64,000 nt of DNA from Streptomyces sulphureus DSM 40104 (GTDB lineage: Bacteria > Actinomycetota > Actinomycetes > Streptomycetales > Streptomycetaceae). Below the pieces are notes generated by a model, which was not told the origin of the DNA, did not search any database, and was given only the letters and a program-made list of their open reading frames with translations. Each line of letters opens with the position of its first letter. Positions within the stretch are counted from its first letter, which is position 1. Positions 53,474 through 61,621 of this stretch are shown piece after piece. The translations under genes and the position numbers were made by a program. The DNA is taken from the NCBI RefSeq assembly GCF_000381025.1, contig NZ_KB905814.1, positions 124,001-188,000 of the forward strand, written 5' to 3'.

Positions 53474-54874
53474 TCAGCTCCTGGCCGCGCCCTCCGACTG
53501 CGCCGGGACGGTGTCGCCCGTCGAGGCCCCCTCTGCGGGCGGCGTGTCCTCCGGGTCGGTGTCGCCCTCGGCGAGGGAGCGCTCGTCGAACGGGAGCTGT
53601 CCGCTCAGGACCTCGCCGACGCGATCCCTGTCGATCTCCTTCGTCCAGGTACCGATGAGGACGGTGGCGACGGCGTTGCCCGCGAAGTTGGTGAGGGCGC
53701 GGGCCTCGCTCATGAAACGGTCGATACCGACGATCAGCCCCACACCGTCGACGAGTTCGGGGCGGTGCGAGTTGAGGCCGCCCGCGAGGGTCGCGAGACC
53801 GGCGCCCGTGACGCCCGCCGCGCCCTTGGAGGCGACGATCATGAAGACGAGCAGCGAGATCTGCTCGCCGAGCCCGAGCGGGCTGCCCATCGCCTCGGCG
53901 ACGAAGAGGGAGGCCATCGTCAGGTAGATCGCCGTGCCGTCGAGGTTGAAGGAGTATCCCGTCGGGACGGTGATGCCGACGACCGGCTTGCTGACGCCGA
54001 GGTGCTCCATCTTCGCGATCAGACGCGGCAGCGCCGACTCCGAGGAGGAGGTCGAGAGGATCAACAGCAGCTCGCGCCCCAGGTACTTGAGGAGCGCGAA
54101 GACGTTGACGCCCGTGAAGACCTTGAGGATCACCCCGAGCACGAGGAAGACGAAGAGAAAACAGGTGACGTAGAAGCCGATCATGATCACGGCGAGCGAT
54201 TTCAGCGCATCGAGACCGGTCTCCCCGACCACCGCCGCCATGGCGCCGAAGGCCCCCACGGGCGCGGCCCACATGATCATCGCCAGCACCCGGAAGACGA
54301 GCTTCTGGATGTGGCCGATCCCCTTGATGATCGGCTCGCCCGCGCGGCCCATCGCCTGCAGGGCGAAGCCGACGAGCAGCGCGATCAGCAGCGTCTGGAG
54401 CACCTCGCCTTCGGTGAAGGCGGAGACGAAGCTCGTCGGGATGATGCCGAGCACGAAGTCGGTCATCCCCTCGCCGCCGTCCTCGGCCTGCGAGGCGCCG
54501 GCATCCCGCGTCGCAGCGTCGAGGTGCATGCCGTGGCCCGGCTCCAGGACGTTGCCCACGAGCAGACCGATCACGAGCGCGACGATCGACATCACCATGA
54601 AGTAGCCGATGGCGATGCCGCCCACGGCACCGACCTTCGCGGCCTTCCGCACCGACCCCACGCCGAGCACGATGGTGCAGAAGATCACAGGCGAGATCAT
54701 CATCTTGATGAGCGCGACGAAGCCCTCACCGATGGGCTTCAGCTCCTTGGCGGCCTCGGGCGCCACGAAACCGAGCGTCACGCCGACCACCACAGCCAGG
54801 ATCACGGCTATGTAGAGGTAGTGCGTACGGTCCCGCCGCTGCGGCGGTGACTGCTCAGGTGTCTTCTTCGACAC
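53474..54874 (-). CDS. C4-dicarboxylate/proton (sodium) symporter, DctA/GltP family
   Basis: The 466-aa carrier belongs to the DAACS family. It has about eight helices and the two re-entrant loops, the first with the serine-rich STSSSESALPRLIAKM near residue 280 and PTGYSFNLDGTAIYLTMA near 315. ITNFAGNAVAT-like wording (ALTNFAGNAVATVLIGTW near 395) supplies the conserved Asn. KMMISPVIFCTIVLGVGS near 60 is a family landmark. It likely imports succinate, fumarate and malate. The acidic C-terminal tail of about 55 residues is longer than usual. GTG 54874 follows GAGGAG. The divergent DcuS/CitA-type kinase is the expected regulator. Confidence 0.92.
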   Translation of the reverse strand: MSKKTPEQSPPQRRDRTHYLYIAVILAVVVGVTLGFVAPEAAKELKPIGEGFVALIKMMISPVIFCTIVLGVGSVRKAAKVGAVGGIAIGYFMVMSIVALVIGLLVGNVLEPGHGMHLDAATRDAGASQAEDGGEGMTDFVLGIIPTSFVSAFTEGEVLQTLLIALLVGFALQAMGRAGEPIIKGIGHIQKLVFRVLAMIMWAAPVGAFGAMAAVVGETGLDALKSLAVIMIGFYVTCFLFVFLVLGVILKVFTGVNVFALLKYLGRELLLILSTSSSESALPRLIAKMEHLGVSKPVVGITVPTGYSFNLDGTAIYLTMASLFVAEAMGSPLGLGEQISLLVFMIVASKGAAGVTGAGLATLAGGLNSHRPELVDGVGLIVGIDRFMSEARALTNFAGNAVATVLIGTWTKEIDRDRVGEVLSGQLPFDERSLAEGDTDPEDTPPAEGASTGDTVPAQSEGAARS

Positions 54875-54964
54875 GTCGGCTCCTCGTCAATCCTTCAATA
54901 GCGACTCCGACTCGTACCGAGTCCCGGTGACTATCCAACGGCTCGTGCGCGACGTCACGCTTCT

Positions 54965-54979
54965 GTGCATTACGTGCAT
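54965..54979. promoter_or_regulatory. Direct repeat GTGCAT in the divergent dct promoter region
   Basis: GTGCAT occurs at 54965-54970 and 54974-54979 (9-bp step), embedding TGCA-TTACG-TGCA, in an A/T-rich patch between the carrier and kinase genes. It is a candidate site for the paired response regulator. Confidence 0.45.
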
Positions 54980-55005
54980 GAAAAATCTGTAGGCAGACTT
55001 GGCGG

Positions 55006-56709
55006 GTGCGCACCGTGTCCCGACTTTTCGACCGCCTGCCCCGGCGGAGCAGGCGGCCCCGCAGCCTCGCCGGGCAGCTCTTCGCGATGCAGGTGGTCCT
55101 CGTCGGCCTGGTGGTCGCGGCGTGCGCGGTCTTCACGTACCTCAGCGACCGGGTCCAGGCCGAGGACGACGCCAGGCACCGGGCCTCCGCCACCGCCTCC
55201 TCCGTCGCCGACTCGCCCTCGGTGCTCGGCGCGATCGGCGGGAGCAACCCGTCGGCGCAGCTCCAGCCGTACGCCGAGCAGGTCCGGAAGGACACGGGCG
55301 TCACCTTCGTCACGATCATGGACGCGGAAGGCGTCCGCTGGACGCACCCCGACACGGCGCAGATCGGCAAGCCCTTTCTCGGCCACACCGAGGAGGCGCG
55401 AGGCGGCCGCGCCTTCACCGAGGAGTACGAGGGGACGCTGGGTCCTTCCGTCCGCGCGGTCGCCCCGATCAGGGCCGACGACGGGGGTGCGGGGACGCGG
55501 GTCGTGGGGTTCGTCTCCGCGGGGATCACGGTCGACGCGATCAGCGAGGAGCTCCGCAGGCAGCTCACCGTGCTGCTGCTCTTCGCCGCGGCGGCGCTGG
55601 CGCTCGGCGGCGTCGGCACGTACCTCGTCAACCGCCGGCTCCGCCGCCACACCCGCGGCATGAACGCGGCCGAGCTCAACCGGATGCACGACTACCACGA
55701 GGCGGCCCTGCACGCCGTCCGCGAGGGCCTGTTGATGCTCGACGGCACCCGCAGGGTGGCCCTCATCAACGACGGCGCACGCACGCTCCTCGGGCTCCGC
55801 GACGTCGAGGTGCTCGGCCGGGGCGCGGACCAACTGGGGCTGCCGCGGCGGCTGGCGGGCGCGCTCCTCTCCTCCGAGCCGCGCGTCGACGAGGTGCACC
55901 TGACGGCGGACCGGGTCGTCGTCGTCAACACCTCTCCCGTCGCGGGCGGTGAGCGCAGGGGCACCGTGGTGACACTCCGGGACCACACGGAAATCCAGGC
56001 GCTGGCAGGCGAGTTGGATTCGGCGCGCGGCCTCGCCGAGGCGCTCAGGGCACAGGCGCACGAGGCGGCCAACCGCCTCCACACCGTCGTCTCCCTCGTC
56101 GAACTGGGGCGCACCGAGGAGGCGGTGGAGTTCGCAACCGAGGAGTTGGAGCTCGCGCAGGAGCTCACCGACCAGGTCGTCGCCGCCGTCTCGGAACCGG
56201 TGCTCGCCGCGCTGCTGCTGGGGAAGGCGGCACAAGCCAACGAGCACGGCGTCGAGTTGGTGCTCACCCCCGACAGCGGGGTGCACGACGGGCTGCTCCC
56301 CGACGAGCTGCCGGCGCGCGATCTCGTCACCGTCCTCGGCAACCTCATCGACAACGCGGTGGAGGCGGCGGTCGGTTCCGGGTCCGCACGCGGTGGCGCG
56401 AGCCCGCCGCGCGTCACGGTGACGGTGCGGCTCTCCGCGGCGGAGTCGGACGGAGGACCGCCCGAGTTCCTCGTGCGCGTCCACGACACCGGGCCCGGGC
56501 TGCCCGAGGGCAGCGAGGCGGTCTTCGAGCACGGATGGTCCACGAAGACGCAGGGCGGCAGGCACGGCGCCGGCCGGGGCATCGGCCTCGCGCTGGTGCG
56601 GCAGGCGGCGCTGCGGCACGGGGGGAGCGTCGTCGCCGCCGAAGGGCCGGGCGGTGGCGCGGAGTTCACCGTACGGCTGCCGCTCCGGAACGCGGAGGCG
56701 CCCGCATGA
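55006..56709 (+). CDS. Sensor histidine kinase, DcuS/CitA (C4-dicarboxylate/citrate) type
   Basis: The 567-aa kinase has a membrane helix at about 25-46 and a PDC-type sensor domain outside (VRKDTGVTFVTIMDAEGVRW, then HPDTAQIGKPFLG, near residues 88-125). A second helix lies at about 185-205, then a PAS domain. The SPOB-like kinase core has His in RAQAHEAANRLHTVVSLVEL near 351, and the ATPase has NLIDNAVEAA near 447 and GAGRGIGLALVRQAAL near 525. This is the CitA/DcuS layout that senses carboxylates. The GTG at 55006 has no clear ribosome site; GTG 55015 is possible. It overlaps the regulator gene by ATGA and is divergent from the carrier gene. Confidence 0.93.
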   Translation: MRTVSRLFDRLPRRSRRPRSLAGQLFAMQVVLVGLVVAACAVFTYLSDRVQAEDDARHRASATASSVADSPSVLGAIGGSNPSAQLQPYAEQVRKDTGVTFVTIMDAEGVRWTHPDTAQIGKPFLGHTEEARGGRAFTEEYEGTLGPSVRAVAPIRADDGGAGTRVVGFVSAGITVDAISEELRRQLTVLLLFAAAALALGGVGTYLVNRRLRRHTRGMNAAELNRMHDYHEAALHAVREGLLMLDGTRRVALINDGARTLLGLRDVEVLGRGADQLGLPRRLAGALLSSEPRVDEVHLTADRVVVVNTSPVAGGERRGTVVTLRDHTEIQALAGELDSARGLAEALRAQAHEAANRLHTVVSLVELGRTEEAVEFATEELELAQELTDQVVAAVSEPVLAALLLGKAAQANEHGVELVLTPDSGVHDGLLPDELPARDLVTVLGNLIDNAVEAAVGSGSARGGASPPRVTVTVRLSAAESDGGPPEFLVRVHDTGPGLPEGSEAVFEHGWSTKTQGGRHGAGRGIGLALVRQAALRHGGSVVAAEGPGGGAEFTVRLPLRNAEAPA

Positions 56710-57464
56710 ACCCTGCCGTCCGGGATGCGCTGCGCGTGCTCGTCGTCGAGGACGATCCCGTGGCCGCCGACGCGCACGCGCTCTACGTCTCGCGGGTGCC
56801 CGGCTTCGCCGTCGCCGGGATCGCGCACACCGCGCTGGAGGCGTTCCACGCGGTGGAGCGGCACCGCGTCGACCTCCTCCTGCTCGATCTCTACCTGCCC
56901 GAAGGGCGGGGCGCGGCGTCCGAGGACAGCGGGGGCGGCGAGGGCGGCGGGGACACAGCCACGCCGACAGGGCTGGCGCTGCTGCGGCGGCTGCGCAGCG
57001 CGGGTCGCACGACCGACGTCTTCGCCGTGACGTCGGCCCGGGACCTGACGGTGATCAGGGAGGGCGTCTCGCTCGGCGTCGTGCAACACGTGCTGAAACC
57101 GTTCACCTTCCGGACGCTTCGGGACCGGCTGCTCCAGTACGAGCGGTACAAGGCGACGGAGGCCGCTGCGGGCGGCGAGGTGCGCAGCCAGGCGGAGGTG
57201 GACAGTGCGATGGCGGTACTGCGGGCGCCGAAGCGGGCCGCGCCGCCGAAGGGGATGAGCGCCGCCACGCTAGACCGCGTCGTCTCCGAACTGCGGGAGG
57301 CGGACGACGGGCTCACCGCGGCGTCCGCAGCCGAGCGCATCGGCGTCAACCGGATCACGGCGCGCCGGTACCTGGAGCACCTGGTCGAGGCGGGCCGGGC
57401 GCGCAGGGCCCCGCTCTACGGGCAGGTGGGGCGGCCCGAGTACTGCTACACCTGGCGCGACTGA
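56706..57464 (+). CDS. CitB/DcuR-type response regulator
   Basis: The 252-aa regulator has a receiver domain (VVEDDPVAADAH near residue 14, phosphorylated Asp in LLLLDLYLPEG near 61, Lys in HVLKPFTF near 130) and a C-terminal helix-turn-helix (TAASAAERIGVNRITARRYL near 205) like those of CitB and DctR. A Gly/Glu/Ser-rich insert (ASEDSGGGEGGGDTATPTG, residues about 71-90) breaks the receiver domain right after the phosphorylation-site loop, which is unusual. It overlaps the kinase gene by ATGA. The likely target is the divergent dicarboxylate carrier. Confidence 0.92.
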   Translation: MNPAVRDALRVLVVEDDPVAADAHALYVSRVPGFAVAGIAHTALEAFHAVERHRVDLLLLDLYLPEGRGAASEDSGGGEGGGDTATPTGLALLRRLRSAGRTTDVFAVTSARDLTVIREGVSLGVVQHVLKPFTFRTLRDRLLQYERYKATEAAAGGEVRSQAEVDSAMAVLRAPKRAAPPKGMSAATLDRVVSELREADDGLTAASAAERIGVNRITARRYLEHLVEAGRARRAPLYGQVGRPEYCYTWRD

Positions 57465-57619
57465 CACCAACGGCCGGGCTCCGCACGGCGGTTGGCCGCC
57501 GACGTTGCCGCCGTCCGCGGTCCGGCGCCGCCGGGCCGCACGACCACCGGAAACACCGCGCCGGACGGCCCGCGCTGAGCAGGGCGCGGCAAAGTCGCAG
57601 GAAGGTTTCCTATCCTTTC

Positions 57620-57635
57620 TATTGTCTGGACCAAT
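57620..57635. promoter_or_regulatory. DasR-like (dre) site upstream of the chitinase gene
   Basis: TATTGTCTGGACCAAT matches 11 of 16 positions of the known DasR consensus (A-S-TGGTCTAGACCA-S-T), including GTCT-GACCA. It lies 57 bp before the chitinase start. DasR represses chitin and GlcNAc genes in Streptomyces, so the placement is as expected. Confidence 0.68.
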
Positions 57636-57691
57636 CCGGGTCGCTACGGTGCCGAGCACCCACAACTGGACTCCAGAACGGGAGAGTTGCT

Positions 57692-58726
57692 GTGCGCCCC
57701 CACACCCCTTCGCACCGCAGAACAGCCCCCCGCACCCGCCGCAGGCTCGCCCTCGGCCTCGCCGGCGCGCTCACCGCTGCCGGCGCCCTCACCGTCACCG
57801 CGCAGGCGGCGCCGGGTGAGGACGCCCCCGCCGCGGCGCCCAGCGGCGCCAGCGGCCCCTACCTGTACCTGGGTTGGGGCAACCCGCCGGACGCCGCCGC
57901 CTTCATGGCGGAGACCGGCACCGAGCAACTGACGATGGCCTTCATCCTCTCGGACGGCGGCTGCTCGCCGGCCTGGGACGGCCAGCGTCCGCTGGAAGGC
58001 GGCCAGGACCAGCAGACGATCGAGGCGATCCAGGCGGCGGGCGGCGACGTCACACCGTCGATCGGCGGCTGGAGCGGCAACAAGCTCGGCGAAGCCTGCG
58101 GCAGCGCCGAGGAGTTGGCCGGCGCCTACCAGCAGGTGATCGACGCCTACGGGCTCGACTCGATCGACATCGACATCGAGGCGAGCGAGGTCGAGTCCGA
58201 GGAGGTCAGGCAGCGCGTCATCGACGCACTCAAGATCGTCAAGGACCGGAACGAGGGCATCAAGGTCTACGTCACCTTCGGCACCGCGCCCAGCGGTCCC
58301 ATCGAGCCCGGCCAGGACCTCATCAACAAGGGGGCCGCCGCGGGGCTCGACGTCGACGGCTGGACGGTGATGCCGTTCGACTTCGGCGACGGCACGACGG
58401 ACATGGCCGCCGCCACCAAGTCGGCGGTCGACGGGCTCGCCGGACGGGTCGCCGACGCGTACGGGATCTCCGAGGCGGAGGCGTACGCCAAGTCCGGGTT
58501 CTCCTCCATGAACGGCCACACCGACGTCGAGGGCGAGGTCGTCTCCGCCGCCGACTTCCTGGAGATGGTCGACTACGCCAAGGAGCACAACCTGGCGCGC
58601 GTCAGCTTCTGGGCCGTCAACCGGGACCGCGCCTGCGAGGGTGGCGGCTCCCCCGGCGACTCCTGCAGCGGTATCGACCAGCAGGAGTGGGAGTTCTCCA
58701 AGATCCTCGCCGGGTACGGCAGTTGA
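57692..58726 (+). CDS. Secreted GH18 chitinase (single domain)
   Basis: The 344-aa enzyme has an Arg-rich signal peptide (RTRRRLALGLAGALTAAGAL, residues about 12-32, cut near AQA-AP), possibly Tat-type. The GH18 barrel has SIGGWSGN near 127 and the catalytic DSIDIDIEAS (DxxDxDxE, near 156-163). It has no chitin-binding domain. The GTG at 57692 follows GGGAGAG. A DasR-like site lies upstream. GH18 endo-beta-N-acetylglucosaminidases share the motif, so chitin is the likely but not sole possible substrate. A 17-bp hairpin follows the gene. Confidence 0.92.
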   Translation: MRPHTPSHRRTAPRTRRRLALGLAGALTAAGALTVTAQAAPGEDAPAAAPSGASGPYLYLGWGNPPDAAAFMAETGTEQLTMAFILSDGGCSPAWDGQRPLEGGQDQQTIEAIQAAGGDVTPSIGGWSGNKLGEACGSAEELAGAYQQVIDAYGLDSIDIDIEASEVESEEVRQRVIDALKIVKDRNEGIKVYVTFGTAPSGPIEPGQDLINKGAAAGLDVDGWTVMPFDFGDGTTDMAAATKSAVDGLAGRVADAYGISEAEAYAKSGFSSMNGHTDVEGEVVSAADFLEMVDYAKEHNLARVSFWAVNRDRACEGGGSPGDSCSGIDQQEWEFSKILAGYGS

Positions 58727-58780
58727 GCACGCCGGAAGATGAGCACGGCCCCCTGACGGGTCGAGCCCACCGGTAAGGAG

Positions 58781-58817
58781 CGAGGGCGCGTGCACCGGCT
58801 CGGTGCACGCGCCCTCG
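58781..58817. terminator. Perfect 17-bp hairpin between chitinase and LAETG-protein genes
   Basis: CGAGGGCGCGTGCACCG pairs exactly with CGGTGCACGCGCCCTCG across a 3-nt loop, between convergent genes. Confidence 0.85.
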
Positions 58818-58918
58818 TCGTCCGTGCGCTTCGTCGTCCGCCGATGTCTCAGGGCGGGCCGACGGCAGGCACGTCGGCCCTCCCGCCCGCGTCGCCGCCG
58901 ACGGGAGGGACCGGTGCG

Positions 58919-59548
58919 TCAGCCTCGCGCCGAGCGGCGCTTCCGGGTGACGGCGAGCAGGACGCCGCCGATGACCACGACGGCCGCGGCGATACCGGCG
59001 AGCATCGGGGTGGAGTTGGAGGAGCCGGTCTCGGCGAGGTCGGCGGAGTCGCCGCCCTGCTGCGGTGCAGCGGCGGGGGCGCTGCTGCTCGGCTGCTCGC
59101 TCGCCGGCGGGGCCGGGGCCGGGGCCTCGGAGGACGGCGGCGTGCTCGGCGTGTCGGTCTCGGACGGCGTCGGGGCCGGCGGTTCGGTCTCCTCGCAGGC
59201 CGGGGCCGTCTTCTCCTCGTCACGGGAGAACTTGTCGTCGTCGCCCGCGTTGACGACGAGGCGGACGGTGACCTCGTCCTTGTGCTCGGGCAGGTCGAGC
59301 TTCTTGTGGAACTCGCGCTTGAAGGTCTGCTCGGCGAGGAGGTCCTTGCCGTCCACCGTGATCTTCACGGTGTTGTCGACCTGCTCGTTGTAGTTGGTCA
59401 GGTCGACGGAGACCGTCGAGCAGTCCACGTCGAAGCCCGGGCTGTGCGCCTGGGCGGGAGCAGCGGCTATCGCGGTGCCGAGGAAAGCCGTCGCCCCCAT
59501 CGCCGCGATGGCGGCGGAGCGCTGCCACCTCTTCCTCACTGCTGTCAT
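58919..59548 (-). CDS. LAETG cell-wall surface protein (sortase substrate)
   Basis: The 209-aa protein has a signal peptide (SAAIAAMGATAFLGTAIAAA, cut near AQA-HS, residue about 34), one small beta domain with two Cys (DVDCSTVSVDLTNYNEQV, then C-EET), and a Pro/Thr/Ser-rich spacer (about 125-165). The C-terminal sorting signal is LAETG near 170, followed by a helix (AGIAAAVVVIGGVLLAV) and RKRRSARG. LAxTG is the class E sortase motif of Streptomyces, as in the long chaplins. The ATG at 59548 follows GGAAGG. No sortase gene is adjacent. The role is unknown; similar short proteins are displayed on the cell wall. Confidence 0.92.
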   Translation of the reverse strand: MTAVRKRWQRSAAIAAMGATAFLGTAIAAAPAQAHSPGFDVDCSTVSVDLTNYNEQVDNTVKITVDGKDLLAEQTFKREFHKKLDLPEHKDEVTVRLVVNAGDDDKFSRDEEKTAPACEETEPPAPTPSETDTPSTPPSSEAPAPAPPASEQPSSSAPAAAPQQGGDSADLAETGSSNSTPMLAGIAAAVVVIGGVLLAVTRKRRSARG

Positions 59549-60191
59549 CGTTTTCCTTCCGGGTAATTTCCTGCCGCACGGGGAAAGACGCGGCCGAGGG
59601 AGCACGCTACTCCCGCGCGCAACGCGGGACACACCGACCCAGGGGTTCCAACTCCCCCTGGTGCCGGAGTACTTCGAGATCACGCGAGGACCGGTGGCTT
59701 CCTGGCGGTGGCACTTTCCCCACCGGCGGAAAGTTCTCCGCCGAAGTCGGACCGTGGAAAGACAAAGAATTCACCAAGATTCTGGATCACTTCGCCGGAC
59801 GATCTTCCACGGTGCGCCGGAATGGCACCACTGAGAGCGGCCGATGCCCTTGCGACGTACGGGAATTGCGTGTCGGCAGCACAATACGGCAGTCGCGGCC
59901 CCGCCGCCCCGCAGAATCGTCACAACCCCGTCACAGTGCCTCCAGAGGAGGGTTGAACGCGAGGCACAGCGACGGGAGTTGGCCGGGGCGGGCCTCACCG
60001 GGCTCGCGGGGAGGCACATGGAGGCCCGGTCGCGGGCATCAGGGACGTCCCGCGACCGGCACGACAAGCGCCCTGCACACACGCGCACTTGGGGACGCAC
60101 GCACACGCAGCACCCGGTGACCGGGACCCCCGGCCCCGACACCCCCGCGTCGCAAACCACTTGCCGCCCTCACGACGGCGAGGCGTCCGCC
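59549..60191. other. 640-bp stretch without a gene
   Basis: It contains the promoter of the LAETG-protein gene at its left end. A small inverted repeat CTTTCC/GGAAAG lies at 59714-59733, and A/T-richer sequence at 59755-59790. No convincing reading frame, hairpin terminator or RNA gene was recognised. Confidence 0.45.
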
Positions 60192-61217
60192 TCAGAAGAC
60201 CGCTTCGGTCTCGTCCATCCGGTACTGCGGTACGTGCTTGAGCTCGGTGACCGCGTCGGCGAGCGGCGCCATCACGATCTCCGTGCCGCGCAGCGCCGTC
60301 ATCTGCCCGAAGTCGCCGCGGTGCGCGGCCTCGACGGCGTGCCAGCCGAAGCGGGTGGCGAGGACCCGGTCGTAGGCGGTGGGCGTGCCGCCGCGCTGGA
60401 CGTGGCCGAGGATCACCGGCTTCGCCTCCTTGCCGAGGCGGTGCTCCAGCTCGACGGCGAGCTGGTTGCCGATCCCGGTGAACCGCTCGTGGCCGTACTG
60501 GTCGATGGTGCCCTTCTCGTAGGGCATCGAGCCGGCGGCCGGACGTGCCCCCTCGGCGACGCAGATGATCGCGAACTTCTTGTTCCGCGCGAACCGCTCC
60601 TCGATCATCTTCGCCAACTCGTCGATCTCGAAGGGACGTTCAGGGACGCAGATACCGTGCGCGCCGCCGGCCATGCCGGCCTCCATCGCGATCCAGCCGG
60701 CGTGCCGCCCCATCACCTCGACGACCATGACGCGCTGATGGGACTCGGCCGTGGTCTTCAGCCGGTCGAGGGCCTCGGTCGCGACCGTGACCGCCGTGTC
60801 GAAGCCGAAGGTGCGGTCGGTCGCCGAGATGTCGTTGTCGATCGTCTTCGGTACGCCGACGACCGGGAGCCCCGCCTCGGCGAGCAGCCGCGCGGCCGTG
60901 AGCGTGCCCTCGCCGCCGATCGGGATGAGCGCGTCGAGCCCGAGGCGCGACACCAGCTCCTCGGAGTTGTCGCAGGCGTCCCGCAGCCGCCCCTGCTCCA
61001 GCCGGGCCGAGCCGAGGATGGTGCCGCCCCTGGCGAGGATGCCGCTGACCGAGTTGATGTCGAGCGTGCGGTAGCGGCCGTCGAGCAGGCCCTTGAACCC
61101 GTCCTCGAAGCCGATGACCTCGTCGCCGCGGTCGTGCACGGCGCGGTGGACGAGGGACCGGATGACGGCGTTGAGACCAGGGCAGTCACCGCCGGCGGTG
61201 AGGACTCCGATGCGCAT
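60192..61217 (-). CDS. pfkA: 6-phosphofructokinase
   Basis: The 341-aa enzyme phosphorylates fructose-6-phosphate. It has GVLTAGGDCPGLNAVIR at the start, the substrate/catalytic KTIDNDI near residue 127, MVVEVMGRHAGWIA near 165 and the C-terminal LGHVQRGGTPTAYDR. In the GG(D/E)GT motif it has IPIGGEGTL near 100, as in actinobacterial ATP-dependent enzymes. Length matches the group III actinobacterial type. The ATG at 61217 is preceded by a GGAGAAG-like site. It is divergent from pta across 404 bp. Confidence 0.95.
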   Translation of the reverse strand: MRIGVLTAGGDCPGLNAVIRSLVHRAVHDRGDEVIGFEDGFKGLLDGRYRTLDINSVSGILARGGTILGSARLEQGRLRDACDNSEELVSRLGLDALIPIGGEGTLTAARLLAEAGLPVVGVPKTIDNDISATDRTFGFDTAVTVATEALDRLKTTAESHQRVMVVEVMGRHAGWIAMEAGMAGGAHGICVPERPFEIDELAKMIEERFARNKKFAIICVAEGARPAAGSMPYEKGTIDQYGHERFTGIGNQLAVELEHRLGKEAKPVILGHVQRGGTPTAYDRVLATRFGWHAVEAAHRGDFGQMTALRGTEIVMAPLADAVTELKHVPQYRMDETEAVF

Positions 61218-61621
61218 GGGGTTAGCTTCTCCTGCTCGCTGTGGGCCCGCTGAGACGGACCGCTGTACTGCTGTTCCGCTGGTACTGCTTTTCCATGTGA
61301 GCCATGTGAGCCGGTGCGATTGTTTCACGTCTTGAACCCATCGGCACTGCCCGTCCCGGCCCCTGGACCCGTCCGCGCACCTGAGCGCGGGCCCGCACGG
61401 ATCGACTGCGCGCGCGGAGGGATCGCACCCGCAGGTATGGTCGAGAAGCCGGGAGGCAGCGCGGAAGCACGCCTGCACACCCGCGAGCACACCTGCACAG
61501 AAGTGCAGCTCGGGGCCGGCCGGACGTCGGCACGTCCGCGCCCGGAGCCGCCGAACCGGGCGGCGTGCGTACGGTCGGACGTGCCGACGGACGGAGCCCA
61601 CGGGCAGGAGGGAGCCACCGC
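61218..61621. other. Divergent promoter region of pfkA and pta
   Basis: It holds a tandem repeat at 61294-61311 (separate entry). The 3' half, up to pta, is GC-rich without recognisable elements. No gene seen. Confidence 0.45.
61294..61311. repeat. Perfect tandem 9-bp repeat upstream of pfkA
   Basis: CATGTGAGC is repeated twice without a gap, 77 bp upstream of the pfkA start. The repeated TGTGA recalls half-sites for Crp-like regulators; candidate regulatory element only. Confidence 0.45.

Noticed and set aside
59771..60160. A 129-codon minus-strand frame in the gap before pfkA
   Set aside because: Composition is rich in Cys/Arg with no motif, and no ribosome site precedes it.
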